Shown: positions 43,825-57,918 of the stretch, in pieces | Numbering within the stretch: position 1 is the stretch's first letter | How the letters are laid out: each line of letters opens with the position of its first letter | NCBI RefSeq assembly: GCF_024713975.1 | Contig: NC_091109.1 | Location: forward strand, 10,942,501-11,006,500 | DNA: 64,000 bases | Source of the DNA: Paralichthys olivaceus | Lineage: Eukaryota; Chordata; Actinopteri; Pleuronectiformes; Paralichthyidae | Direction of reading: 5' to 3' | The notes under the pieces: model-generated | Told to the model about the DNA's origin: nothing | What the model saw: the letters and a program-made list of their open reading frames with translations, nothing else | The model's database searches: none | Translations under genes and position numbers: made by a program

Positions 43825-43847
43825 TATATATATATATATATATATAT
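43825..43847. repeat. (TA)n microsatellite
   Basis: A TA tract of about 23 bp in PARD3 intron 1. Confidence 0.9.
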
Positions 43848-43869
43848 TTTTTGTTTTTGTTTAATTTGT

Positions 43870-44290
43870 TGCTTCATTTCAGGGACTCAAATATGGATGA
43901 TGCACTATCCAGAAAAGAGGCTTTTTGGAGCCAGAATTTGCACCGGAGCAATCATCATGAGTCAATCGCAGTTGTCGATCATGACTCAACTGTGGTCTCC
44001 CCCGCAATGCATGATGGTATATATTTCTCTGCTAGTGACCATGTGTTGTACACTACTTTCCATGATGCATTGCTGGAGACGATGAGTGCAAAATATAGGG
44101 TATATAAAACTTCACTAAACATTTGGACACCACCAAATAACAGACATTTTTCTCAGTCTGATTGTAATAAAGCTGCATCAGACCTTTATAATGGCAGACA
44201 GTCGGACTCCACCACCTCTGTCACACTAAATGGAAATATATTTTATTGTTGCCAGTTACATTTACACATGCTGCTGCAGCCGGTTCATGT
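43870..44290. repeat. Possible dispersed repeat
   Basis: The segment has the look of a teleost interspersed element (GGCTTTTTGGAGCCAGAA, then ATATAGGGTATATAAAAC and TTTGGACACCACCAAA). I cannot define its ends. The 165-codon open frame across it has no recognisable domain and starts in low-complexity sequence, so it is not called as a gene. Confidence 0.3.
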
Positions 44291-47200
44291 TGTATCTCCT
44301 GTCAGCTAGCTTTCCTCTGGCTCGTCTTTGACGTGTGTATCCTGGGAGTTATCTTGCCCAACATGACTCCCACCTCCTCCTCAGGAAACAGGGTCAGATA
44401 GGGTATCTGTGTAATTTGTCTTTCTCAATCCTCTGCACTTTCTAACCTGACATACAACTTTCTCAGACTGTGAGGAACAAAGCATTCTCATTTTTCTGCA
44501 CAGGTTAGAATTTAAACTTTGCACAAACCTGCCAGCATCCCTTGACCTCCTCAGGGAGTTACACATTTTTCAAGCTTTAGTCAGACTCAGTAAACACTGA
44601 TGTGTTTTACAGTATGCGCAGATGTTGTTTGCCTGTGGTGTTCCCCTACACAGGGATTTAGTGCCTTGCTCAGCAACACTGACACAGGGCAGACACTCAG
44701 CCAGAGGGACAGTCTTAAAAAACGTATTTAAAATTAAGAATTATTTGCTAAGTTGCATTTCCTGCTTCAGGAGTTGTAATATTTGTTTTGAAGGATTAGA
44801 ATAACTGTGTAAGATTTATAAAAATATCAGATATAAATTCACTGTGCTCTTGTGGCTTTGTCATTGGCTTTTGATCCCTCTAATGCACCCTGGGTCTTTC
44901 AACCCGTGAGCACTATGCACACACAAAAGCCTTTCTTTTAATGCATAAAGTAAATAAATGTGGTGGCGCTGAGCTTTTATCAAAAACCAATAACCTACAT
45001 TTCATTCAGTAGATCAGCCGGAACAAAGCTAAACCTAATCAGCGAATGTTAATTCAGTGCCTGTGTGACATCATTGTGATTTAGTCGAGCTATGTCCTGA
45101 TAGCTTACCTAAAGTAAAGGAAGTCAAATATCTTATTCTGAAATGCTTTTCAACCCCCTTTTAAAATGGGTTTGGCTTAAGGATATTATTATCATGAGTC
45201 ATTCAGTATTCATTATCAGCATGAGCTTAATTTTTCATGCTGTTGATACAGCAGCTCCCCCAATGCAGTTAAGCCTAATTAACTTACATGATACTGAAAA
45301 AAAGAAGGTTTCTTTAGAGCTGTGTGTGTCTATTGAGCACATGAACCATCACATGTTAAACTCAGAGCACTTCCAAATCAATCATCTGTGATATATGAAA
45401 TTTTTTAAAAATTATTATTCTGAGTAACAGTGGCCTGTTGGCATCTGATGTGATTACCGTTTCATTTTGCATCAGTCATCATATATATATATATATTCTG
45501 TGTTTTGGCTCATATATTAAGATGAAGCTGGATTTTCCTGCCCACCAAGATATCCTCTAACATCCAGACAGAAATGGAGAAGGCGTGCTCAGGCCTACAG
45601 GAGAAAATTAAATCCTTGATGTTTGAAGGGCTTAGACGTTGGCGAGACTGGGGATATTGGACTGTGGGATATTAAAGTCACTTGGGCTGATTTATTTTGA
45701 GGCAGTGGCATATGAACAGGGTGACAGGGAAAGTTTGTTACTAGTTTAGACTTTTTGTTGTTAAGGAATGCAAAATAAAAGTTTTTGGTAGGTTTTGTGC
45801 TCTGGAGCTTAAAGTCTAAAGACACTTAAAAGTGTCAGCCGATATCAGTCAGATTTTATTTTCTGAAATCAGAATCAATCACAAATACTTCAATATTAAG
45901 GGGAAATTACAGTTGTGAGAGGATAAAAATATTTTATGCATTTTGTAGGTTATACATAATTCTTGTTTTGATTAGTCAGTAATTCTGTTCTTTCAAGCAA
46001 ATGCCAACCATCCTGCACTAAAGGACAACACAACCATTTTGCAAAATCAAGAAATATAAATAAATACATTCAGGCCAAAGGTAGATATGCATGCAAAATG
46101 GTTCAGGGAGCCAATGTTTTAAATTATATAGATAAAAAAATGAATTAAAGAGAAATAGAAATACTCCAAAGGCTGTTTTCTCACCTGCTCTGAGATTGAC
46201 CCAACTGGACACACACACACCCACACACACAAACAGGAACGTGAGGAATGTGCTACTGAAATGTTCTCACCTTGGATGATCAAGGATTGTAGCGATGGTA
46301 TAGAGGCGCTCAAACTCAATGTCACAGATTTCGACAACGTGGCATTCCCTCTTTTACACAATAGTCTCTCTCTCTCTCTAGTTTCTCAAGAAGATGAGTT
46401 ACAGCTCTGCTGTTATCTTTCATGACCTCCTTGAGATGTGTATACACTGTTTGGTAAAACTGCTACAGGCATACTTCAGTTAAATATTTACCCCTTGGCA
46501 GAGTGTATCGTGGATCCAAGTTGGACATGAGTCGTCCGGCATTTGAGGCCTATGAATTATCTTGGCTGATATTTCTCAGGTTTTTTGCTGTGGTTGTAAT
46601 GTTACCGACAGCTGAGCAAGTGGCGGTCGAGTTGCTAAGCGAGCCCGCTGTCTGTCTTATGTCATATCCCATTTTTGACCAACCTCAAAATGTCTGACGA
46701 GGTTTTAACTGTTGAAATGTTTTAGCCACAGGAAGTATGCATCGTCTAGCTTGTCCTGTGTGTTATTACTGCAGCACCGAGCACTGCTGTCTGACCTTGG
46801 CTCTAGTTTGAAGCCTGGTTTATGCTTCTGCATTAGATTGACACGGCGCTTACGCATGTGGTGCGCGTCATTGTGAGCGTTTTCTGTTTACAGACGTTGA
46901 TACTTCAACATTATCCACTAACTTTCAGTTTCCATTGTTTGGAGTTGGGGCTGAAGAATGTTGAGCCAGAATGCAAAATACCATGACCCTGAAACTTATT
47001 ATTTACACCTATGACATGTCAAAATGTCAGCTATATAAATTTCATATATTTTATATATAAAATAAAGAGCCCAAGAAAAAGTTACCACTCAATGGAACAG
47101 TAAAATGAATGTTGAATCTTATATGTTGAAGAAGATAATGTCTGTTACAATTGAACTGACTGAGGGAGAAAGAGGGTGAGTTTTAATGTTTTTGTCTTGC

Positions 47201-50200
47201 CCCTGAGAGCTGGTGCACGTCAGTATGCGGCAGAGACCATGGTGTATGGTGTATGCTGTATGGCATCATGGTTACTCTCAGCCTTGGGTTTCAACACTGA
47301 AGAATAAACTGGCCATCACTGTGCATGGAGTAAATGACCTAGTTCTTCATTGCTCTTCAACAAGGACAGTTACGGTATGTGATTGCAGCCCAAGGCTACC
47401 AAATTCTTGGTGCTGATTCAGAGATGACTCACCCTGTTTTGACATTGACAGGGCACATGTCAATTCAAATCAAAAGTATTTCAGAGGAGGAATTCTGTGC
47501 TGAATGGTCTGTGGTCACTGCAGTCTGCCATGGTGTTTTAACAGATTAGTATTTATCGTGAGATTGTTAGATTGTTGATTTGGCCTGTTGGGTTTATCCT
47601 CACCGAAGTTGCTGGCTTTGTCTAAGAATCTTGACTGTTTTTTAAAGTAAAAAATGTCTAATAGCTTCATTTTCCTGCTTTGTGCGTTTAGTATAAAGTG
47701 GCTGATAAACATAGGTCAAGTGTAAAATATAGCAGGTTTACATTTAAAGGATGCACCAAATACAAGTTGTTCCCTGAGCAGTACTGGGCTACAAATTTCA
47801 AGTTAATATGCTATTATGATTCTGCAGCTCGTCTGGTTTGGATGACCGACATTTAGCTGGAAGAATTTCACAGATGAATATGTAAAGTTGTGGATTTGTC
47901 TGTGCAGAGTAATTTCCTGCCCAGACATTTTTTCTGCTAACAGAACATGTTGTGGGATGATTAGTCTTTGCTCGGACCATGAAACGGGGTCATTCGGTAC
48001 AGACTAAGGAAGTGCGGCTGAAAGGCATGGGAGCTATTCAAATATGAACCCATAGGTGGTCACAGGGTATTCGAGAGTTTGTCTTGACTTTTATGTGTAG
48101 TCAGGATTTATTTAAACATGACTTCTTTCAAGTTTAGCTCAGCTCGCATTCCCCTGATGATGGGGAGAAAATGGACTGCTTTGTCTTTGTGAAAGTGTGC
48201 TGCACTCTGTGAAACTTATTTGTCCTATGAATAGTAAATGTCTGAGATAACAACCGAGCCAGCCGTGAAGATGCCATTAGGAATCGGCGTGGGTTATTCT
48301 GTTGCTGCTGGGGTAAGAGTTACAGTACATTGATAGCAGATGCCTCTCTGCCCTTCACAGTTCTGTGGCTGTGAGGATGCTGAGTTGAGCCACTGACAGA
48401 CCAACCATCTCACACCCTATGATTAGGGATCAGTAATGCTTGAGGGAGGCAGCCAGCCTCCAAGTAGCATCTGTTTCCTGCAAACAGATCCCTCATATCG
48501 ATAGCTCACACTGACAGCTCATGGTGAAGGAATGGAAATGCACCTACTGCATTCAATTAAGAGTGTAACTCACTGTACCATGACAAATAGAAAGAGAGAG
48601 AGAGATGTTTCTAAATACTAAAAATGTCTATCATGTCTCTTCATCAGTATGGATTGATATATCCAGCCGACAGACCCCCTGTTTACGGACCCCCGAAGCT
48701 GTAACATCATCACAGCTTAGCACATGAGACACATTGCGAAATGAATAAATGAATGACTGGAATTAAAACCTGCAAAATAACTGACATGATTTGAGATTAG
48801 ATGGAGTTAAAGTCAAACCTGCACTCAAATAAAATTGTCAAATCATATTTTCCTTTCTTTCTGTGAGTTGACATAAATGTCCCTGACATATATCATTTCA
48901 TATCAATTGCATGCACGTGAATCGTATTGAAGAGTGGTCCACATCTTCTAATTTTGTAGGAAAACATTCAGCATAAACAATACAAGTAAAGCAGGACAGT
49001 TCCATATTTAGCTGTCTGTGTTAACAGCTGCTTTAACTGTCTTTGTTTTTTCATTCATATTCAGAGAAGGGACTGGTGCTGCAGCAGCCCAGCACACTCT
49101 CTTTGCAGGAGGCCGATTGGCTGTGGGTGTTAGGTAACTTAGCTCACATTACACCACAGAGTCGCTGTGTACTGTACTAGCAGAGTAAGCCCTCTGAGGT
49201 ATTTGAGTGTAATTCTGCTCATATACTAATGACTGTGAAGGCCACTGCAAAGCAAGAGTGTGTAAACATCCCCCAGGTGCACAGCACATCTGTCAAACAC
49301 AGACACTTCCTTACAGATACACAGTTCAGCGTGTGTTTGTAGTAGTCCGGAGAGAGTGCATGGGTGTGTGTTTAAGTGTGTTTCTGTGTATGCGCTGTCA
49401 GGTGTAGGCGAGTGACCTGGTCGAGCAGGTTTCTTACTGACAACTTCCAAGCACGGTCTCTCAGCCAAATACATTTCCCAGCAACCCTCCTCCACTCAAA
49501 CTTACATCACTTTGTTTCTGTCTATCGCCTGCAGCGTTCCCATGAGAAAGTTCTTCCTTAGGTATTTGACCGTATTAAGCCCAGTTTTGGAGTCAAGAAG
49601 GAGAAAACCGTTGAACACATTGATTTTTATGGCTGTCATATTGTCATCTCAGTAGCTTAGTATCAGAAGACAGTCTTTGCATTGAAAGTAATGAGCCAAC
49701 TTGGTTGAATAACCTTCAGTTTAACAAACTGTTTCAATGTCCTCCTTTATCCAAGTCTGTTTTATCCAGGGAAAAAAAATTGTATTAGAAGGAAACAAAA
49801 CTGGTTCTTCAACAGAGGTGTTTGGTTCTTACATTGGCCTCTAATTATTGAAAAATACACAGCATTGGTCTATAGTTGGAGGTTTAACACACTGAAGTGC
49901 CACTTAAGGCCTTCTGCTTTAAAGTATCTGGATCAGCGAAGCATTATTTACTGTGGATCTTCACCTTTTTAAGTAGAATGTACTGTAGTCTTCCACCGCC
50001 ACTACGCAGAGAGCATTGGGACTCTGCAGTCAGGGACAAAACATGGCTATTTTTCCTCTCCAGTGACTCTCTTCTCACACCCGGCCCTCAACACTGGTGG
50101 TCCCAAGGAGAGATCGATGGGGCTCTCGTCCATCACTCACTGACGTTAATGAGAACGGCCTCAATGAAAGCACTGGACAGAGGCAGGGCTTGGAGCATTG

Positions 50201-50203
50201 GGA

Positions 50204-50220
50204 GGGGGGGGGGGGGGGGG
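50204..50220 (+). repeat. Poly-G tract, 17 bases
   Basis: Seventeen consecutive G's, preceded by more G-rich sequence. It can form a G-quadruplex and is prone to length error in both replication and sequencing. Confidence 0.9.
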
Positions 50221-53200
50221 TTCTGGCACTTAAACTGCAATTGCAATTGTAGGTTGGACCACAGAGTGTTTGCATTATGTCACGGCAAATCATAGAGTGA
50301 ATGAGACGTAGGCAAAACAAGTTTAAAAATGGAACAGACTGGCTGAAGTAACAATAAAGCTGCAGAAGTTAAATCCATGGGACTTGTGGAATCATCGAGA
50401 TGGTTTGACGTGATCCCACAGGGCAGCTTAGCGGCACCATGTCTTCATGCACAGCTAAAGAAAATGAGATGTGTTGTGGTTTCACATTAAAATCTTGTTT
50501 CAAGCATCAGCAGGTCCTGAGATTACCTTGTGTGTGTTTGAGTGCGTGCATGGGTGTGAAAATTTCAACTCTCCCTGGCGTAACTGTATTCCTAATTTAC
50601 TTGTCGATAAAAACACTGAGCTCATTAGATTTAACCTTGCAGCAAAGCCTCTAGTGCCTCTATCTTTTTCTTCTCTCCACCTCCTTCCTTTCTCCTCACC
50701 TCCTGTTCCTGTCCTCCCTCTTTTCTTCCACCCCTGTTTTAATCTATCCTCCATTTAGATCCTTCCCACTCCTGTCTTCTGTATTCTTCTGACTCTTGTT
50801 TTCTTTTCTTCCTTTTATCTCCAGCTATCATCTTTTCATCCTTTTTTGTCTTATGTTCATCTGTTGAGAGGGGATTGTGTACATGATCTGTCAAGTTTCC
50901 ATTATGATATTCGTACCTCAGATGTCTATACATGTCAGATTTTTATGCTGATATGCCCACAGAGACATTTAGTAAGAAACATTAAGCGCTAAAAACAACA
51001 GAGAGCATGATGCTTGATCATGCTGAGACATGAGTATTAATTTGGGCCTCATTCTGAGGCTCTGAAGGTTGCATGCAAGTCCATTAGTAGACAGGTGGAA
51101 GAAGCAGGACGGACGGTGGTGGTAGCTTAGAGGATTTTCCAATTTGAATTCTTAAACTAATCCTGTGGAGAACTGATCATTTCACATGCAAACCCTCTAT
51201 TTTAGTGCACATCTTGTACAGCACCAATCTTCTCTTCACAGACACCTCATTAGTTGTGGGTGGGTGCCCTGAAAGTTAAATATATTGTCGTTATGTTTGG
51301 AAGACTCGGTTGCCATTAGAGAGGCAACATGGGGAAATCAGCGCGGTCACAAAGCGGAACCACAAGGAGGATGCATTCTGTTCTGCAGGTCGGGGATTTC
51401 TCTCTTTTGGAGACGAACGTTGTTTACCCAGCAACAGGGCAAGACAGTGGAAGGATCATAAAATCCAGAAGTGGGACAAGTCTAAAGAGGTTTGTCTGTC
51501 TTTGTGTTGACGACTTGAGTGTTTAACTGTTGTATTTTTGTTAAAAGCTTTAGGCAAATGCATGCACACAAAAATAGATGCATGTAAATACACAGAAGGC
51601 TGTGGTATGTCTTGTATACAACATGCTATGGCTTAGCAATGTGGCCAAGAAAATAATGATAATTATGATAAATGTCACATTAATTAAAGTTGAAAGACTT
51701 TTTCTCTTGAGTGAAGGTTTTGATTTTAAACTCATCTTTACTGGCAGACACTTGATAAACAGTCTGATGTAGATCAATAATGTGTTAGAACCAACAGTGA
51801 ATAATGATCTCAATATTTCTTGAGCATTTATTATATTGCTGACAATAACATTGTGATTATTTTTGAATAAATAATAAATTATTATATTGTTTTTATCATC
51901 CAGCCGTACTAGACACATAAAATATCCCTGTGTTTTGGAGGGAATTGGAAAGGAGCGTTGGTGTCCCTCAGTCTGAATAATTTGATATAACATCAGACTC
52001 TCAGCATTGTATTCCAGCATTTAATACCAGTAACACTGATGAGTCTGGAATGATGACATTAATGCTGGCAGTCTATTTCTGCGACACTATGCAGACAAAC
52101 ACGTCTGCACACTTGGCTGCTGACAGTGTGTGAGCCAGGTGTCTTTGTCAGCCTTTGGCTTTGGATGCAGTTTACGCTGCAAGTGTCAAAACAGTGAACA
52201 GAAAAACATTTCACTTGCTCAGTGGCCATGTGTGTTTCTTCCCAACCACTGCTCCCAGAGTTGACCCTTTGCAAACGCCATGATACAGAAGCAGATTGCA
52301 TTCATATGGAAATAATAATAATTCGCCTGTTTTTTTTTTACATCATAGCATAGTAAGTAATAGTTTCTCATGAGTTTGGGAGGAGATGATTCAGTAATTA
52401 TCCCATCATTCTTTATGATCTCAATAAATCTGAGCAGACTTGATAATGTGCATTTAATAAGCTGGATTTCTCAATGTCTGAAAGCAAGACTAAATGAAAA
52501 CAGGATTGAATTTGGCGGCTTTTGCTGAATGTCAGTTTCACTGCGTAATGTTTGCAAAGTACAGAGAAGCAAATTCATTATCGTATCACAGTAGTCAGCA
52601 TAATTTGTCTGAATAGTCTGTGAGTGACATCTGCATGATGTGTGAGACACCTCTATTTAACCAGGTAATTATGTTCTGTTCCAGAATGAAAAGAGGATAT
52701 TAGGTTCATCAACCCACAGAGACGTGATGATAATCATGTGGTGAAACTTTATAGTGACAATCCTGGCCTGGTTTCAATTCATCTGCGTTACATCATGATC
52801 TTACTTGTGTTTGCATGACACATCATTTGGCTGGCTTTTACGTTTTAAAACAAACATGGAGAAATTCTATTGAACAGTCTCTTCATCGAGGGGCTGCCAG
52901 ACGAGTGTGGAATCAGCTCGGCAAAACTGACAAAAAGTAAGAAAGTCAAAAGAAGTATAGTCATTTTAAACGCTGATCTATGAAGGCATTGCTTCTTTTC
53001 ACTCAGGTCTGTTATTGATGCATCACAAGATCTTCATCCTGTCAGTTTGACAACAGGAGGTTTATGTGTCTTCAGTGGTGTCATCCATCTGCCTGTTTGT
53101 GTGACAAATCTTTGCTTAGCACAGTATTGGTTAGTTTACAATTAGTAGAGGTTTAAGTTCAGAGAGGCTTCTAGTTGAACCTGCTGTCCTTTGTCCTTGT

Positions 53201-55382
53201 CACCAAATTTGTTTCATCTACTAAAGGTTAAATTTCAATTAGTAAGATCGTTTTTGGAGTTTAAACTCCTGTGACTCCCACAGAGGGTTTGAAGTTTCCC
53301 TTGTAGTACAGTTAGATATGTACAGTGAGATATGACCCCACGGTCATGCGAGGTAACTGGCTGCCCTTACTCTCCTCTTTTCCTCTCTTTGTTAATTCTG
53401 TCAATGAATCTATTAACCACATCCTTAGCCCTTGATCTCATTCCTTTCACCCCTCAGTGTCCTCCCCCCTGCCTCTTTTAGTCTACATGGGAGTTTCACG
53501 CCAATGTTGCTCCTCTGCAGGCTCAAGTACTTTTCCTATGTGTCGCCTGTTTCCTGTGCAGGGTCAATAAGCATTTCCCCAGCCATGGAGCAAACTCCTC
53601 CGTCACTCAGTGGGGAGGTGTAATGGTGAATCACAGTTCGTGTGACATGTGGACGAGAGGTTTGACCTGGCTTGTTTGAAATGGCAGTTTCTGTTCTAGA
53701 GTATAGTATAGTTGGCTTAGGGGAAGACTTCTTATATTATTACATAATGTGTTCTTCTCAGTAGAACAAATGGAAATCAGGTGACTGAAGTGGGCATTGG
53801 CACTGGTTCCCAAACAAGGGGTCTAGACGGAGGGTTGCAAGAGAATTACTAAAAATCTAAATCCATTAAAAATGGCATGTTTTAAGCATAATTACTACAA
53901 AGTAGCACCAGCTCCAGCAGTTCAGTTTATAGCAGCACAGGAAACATTGCAACCTTTGGACGTTCTCATTATGTGGTCGCAAGTCTCTGGCACTGGTTTT
54001 TTCCAGGGTCAGGGGCTGTTAATTTTAGGACCCTCTCCTTTGTCTTATATGCAGTGTTAATGTAACCCATGCAGTGTAGATGTGTTAATGATAATAATGT
54101 TGGTGCATATACATAAAGAAAGATTGATCAAACATACACCATCCAGTTTGCAGGTTATCAGGCACACTGAGCATAAAGCAGTTCAGCCTAATACTAGTAA
54201 ATCCAACAGTGACAGCACAGCAGTATTTGTGAAGCCCTGGGTCATCCCTGTGGACATTTTCAGTTTTGATTAGCTAATGACTTCACTTGACTTCTTCTGT
54301 CACCATTCCTCTCTTGATATATTGGCCTTTGTAAGCCTTGATTTCCTCTGTTCAGTGCCCCACATGTTTCTTCACCCAGCAGTTGTAAAAACACTCTCCA
54401 GAGACGTTTTACTGTAAATAGAACTGTTACTTTCAGGCTTAGATTGAAATTCTATAGTCGTCACACACACAATTCTTCTTCCATTTCTCTCTCTTTGTCA
54501 GATCTTGTGCAAGCATTCACTTATTATACGAGATAATGGATGTGTTAGAGAGCGGATCTCAGTTTGAGGATTGGCAAAGCATAAACACAGTGTACCAGAA
54601 TACACTGGGCCGAGCTCCATACAGATACAACCCCACATCTGCGCGTTCTTTCTCCTTTTCTCTTCAGAAAGTTTTCCCTCCCTTTGTTTACATCTTATGT
54701 ATTTTTGAGTCCATCGCTCCGCAACTCTGTGGCTCAGAGTTTCAGATGTCAGTGTTTGTGGATCTTGGATGTTTGCCACAGAGATCCTTTGGAAAATGGC
54801 TTTCATCAGTTTACTCTCTTCATGCCCCTTCCCTGTTCTATCTGTCTCTGTGTGTATTTTTTCCTGACAAAGATTCAGAAGAATAAGTAGTTTCTGCTGG
54901 ATTGGAAACTTCTTGAGAATGAAGTTTATTGTGTTAAAATACGTTTCCATTACATGACTGTAAAAAATGTTTCAACCAAAAGACCATTTATCATAACCCT
55001 TTCAAAAAGTGCAATATGGTGTCTTAATGACCAATAATTTCTTATTCCATATCTTTCTTGTTGGTGGACACAGTCTCCTCTTTACCTTCTTGATAGTTGT
55101 CTTGAGTGTCTTAGGTTAAGTTAAGGCCCATGGAGGTAGAAACTACTTTCACTGCACATTTTCACAGCTCTGCCTTTTGCCAGATCATCCACAAGATCTG
55201 TTACCAGACAAGAACAAGAAGAGTTACGTTGATGAGGGCTTCGGTCGACCAGTCTTTTTTGCTTAGCAGGGTTCCTGCCTGGATGAAATGACCTGAAGTA
55301 TTTAAGTGGCAGCCATGATAACAGCTTGTTGATAAGGTCAAGAAAGAAAACGTTTCTACATTTACACTCATGTCGCTCTCAA

Positions 55383-55438
55383 GACCTTGTGATGCAATGG
55401 TAGCGCATCTGACTCCAGATCAGAAGGTTACAGGGTCA
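55383..55438 (+). pseudogene. tRNA-Trp pseudogene lacking the T arm
   Basis: It is 56 nt instead of 72. The acceptor stem GACCTTG/CAGGGTC is fully paired, the D arm is slightly damaged (one A-C mismatch) and the anticodon arm is perfect with CCA. The whole T stem-loop is missing, with a single A in its place. Loss of the T arm also removes the internal B box needed by TFIIIC, so transcription by the usual route is unlikely. The mirrored gene at 55600 lies 161 bp away. Confidence 0.9.
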
Positions 55439-55599
55439 GTGAACAATTCCCTAATATCTTTATATACAGATATGAAACATCTAACTCTTGATGATCTGCA
55501 GCACCCAGAGTATCTGTGGTCCAAGTTTGCATTTGCATCATTAATAGTAATTAGTATCATTAATGTGATCATTTTTTTCCTTGCTCTGTCTTAAAAGCT

Positions 55600-55671
55600 T
55601 GACCCCGACGTGATTTGAACACGCAACCTTCTGATCTGGAGTCAGACGCGCTACCGTTGCGCCACGAGGTC
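55600..55671 (-). tRNA. trnW: tRNA-Trp (CCA)
   Basis: The 72 nt are identical to the common copy, with anticodon CCA. A minus-strand TTTT terminator lies at 55593-55596. The downstream flank on its own strand (AAGCTTTTAAGACA) matches that of the 41837 gene, showing common descent of the two loci. Confidence 0.97.
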
Positions 55672-57918
55672 CTGTGATTATTTAACTTTTTATCATTTTC
55701 GTGTTTAATGGAAACAAGGTTCTAGTCAGCTACTGATTTAATAAAGAAAGCTTTTGAGGCCTTAAATGTAAAAAAAAAATATCTTGGAGTTTCACAAAAT
55801 GAAAAATGAGCACAGTTACTCTGGTCAAGGCGGATAAGACTGGTCACAGTTTCCATGGTGGAGCTGTAAACTGTCTTTCAACCCCTCCAGCTTTTAACTT
55901 TCTGTGTGACTGAGCTACATGACCTGAGCACACTTCCTGGAGGAAGTCCCTGCTTAAAAACATCCAGAATAACTTAAACACAAGTTTAGAATGCATTAAC
56001 TACATTAACTAAGGATGTAGGTTTTAAGTTTGATTCCTGCATATCCATTGCAGCTTGATTTAATATTCTAAATGTATCAGCAATAGTAGGACTTACTGTA
56101 ATACATGTGTCATATCTATATTTGAAGAAGTGGACAGTGGGTAGACTCCAGGTTGGCTGCGATGGATCAACTTTCCAAGGCCCACCAGCTTATTATTATC
56201 ATGGTTTGAGTCTTAGTAATGTGTTTCTTTAGCTGTGTTGCATTAGTGACATGTTGGACACACGTGAGCTTATTTTGCAGTTGAAAGGAGTGCGCTGTTC
56301 CATCTGTGTGTGAAAGTGGTCACTCTTTAGTGGGCACATGAGTTAGTTTTGTGCCCTGCAGTTGCAGTACAGATGTGGTGAGCGTGCTGCACTGTCTCAA
56401 CATGTGGGTCTCTAGGTGACGCCACTCCCTTCTGCTGGGTTCTCAATGTCTGCTCTACATGTGTTGTTCTTTAACACACACTCATGGAAACTCTTCCCTT
56501 TAGTGGTGAGTGTGTGAGAGGGTTTCATGGTCACATTCTGTTGCTTCTCCACAAACCATGACCAGCACACTCCTCACTACAAACAGGTTCTGTGCGTCAG
56601 GGTTTCTGGACTCAACATGTTGTGTTGGATCATATTACATGGTCACAAAACTATATTACAAATGTTTCTCCTTAGTATTTGGAGATGAGTTTTTGTAGTT
56701 TTGGGTGAATATCCGAGTACACACTGGTGTTGTAATGATCCAAATCCACTTATCACTTCACACAATTTGATTTGTGAGCCACATATCATGGTTTTATTCC
56801 TCCTGGCATATAAATTGGTGGGATATAGTGATCAGTGTTTCCGTCCGTCCGTTCAGAAAATGGAACTAGTTATAAAGTTGTGCCTTTCACTATTTTTGAT
56901 TTCACAAGAGAAACAACCTAGCAGGTTTGCTTTTTCAGTTTTTGTGGGTTTAGGGGGACATGTCATCTATCGGGTTCCTCTTTATTAATGTTAAGTGCAC
57001 ACATGATCACTGAAACATGATTGCATCTAAATAGTCACATGACACAAGAAGTCAGGTGACACTGAAATAGAAAAGAAACTGAGAATAGGATAATCACACT
57101 ACATCACTTGATTTACATTGTTGTGGTTATTATAGTTAAATGAAATATTGGCAAAATGATAAAAGTTCAGTGAGTTGGAGAATCACTTCTGTAGTATACA
57201 GACAGTCTCACCAGTGTAATCAGATGAATCTCTTCTCTGGCCAAATGCAGATCACATCAGTCAGAACATTGCCCCCTCGTCTCAAACAATATTTTACCGT
57301 CCATCCTGTTTCCTCACAATCCCTCAAATACAATGATGGTCCAAACCGTGCGTCTAGTTTGACTGACTGAAGACTGTCTCTGTTGCCATAGATACCATAT
57401 GACTGTAGTTCAACCATTTGTCACAGGACACAATATGTAGCAAATAATGATGTCCGTACCACATTTAGATCCCGGGATCCTCCTTCACATACAAACACAA
57501 ATCCTACCAAACACTGGGTGTGTTCCACATCTGCGCTCTGTGAAAGAGCTGTGTCGTGACATCTCCACTGTGTCTGCTCGTGGTCATTCGCCCTGTGCTC
57601 TCTGCTTCTCTTGGCTCATTGAGAGGTCCCATCTGGCAAGCATAACCTCGGTGCTGATGTAATAATAAACAAAAGTGTGCCGAAATTGTGCTGACTGCTG
57701 CTTCTATGAGTAGACAAAGAGTCTTGTAGTGCTCAAACTGTTAAACTGAAGCAGCAGGCCCTAACATGCAGGGACTACACCGACTTTCAATGTCATTTGC
57801 AGCTTTTCCTAGCCAATGTTGGAAAGTGTTCAAGTAGCAACTGGCAGGCGAAGCAGGATTTTCTTTGCTTCAGTAGTTTAAAATTACATGGATTTATTCT
57901 GTTGCTCAGTAGAATGTG

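Noticed and set aside
43812-44309. 165-codon plus-strand frame
   Set aside because: It starts in (TA)n low complexity, has no domain and overlaps a probable dispersed repeat.
51550-52020. 156-codon minus-strand frame
   Set aside because: AT-rich with runs of Ile and no recognisable motif; single-exon chance frame in an intron.
54498-54950. 150-codon minus-strand and 116-codon plus-strand overlapping frames
   Set aside because: Neither shows family features or splice support; mutually overlapping on opposite strands.
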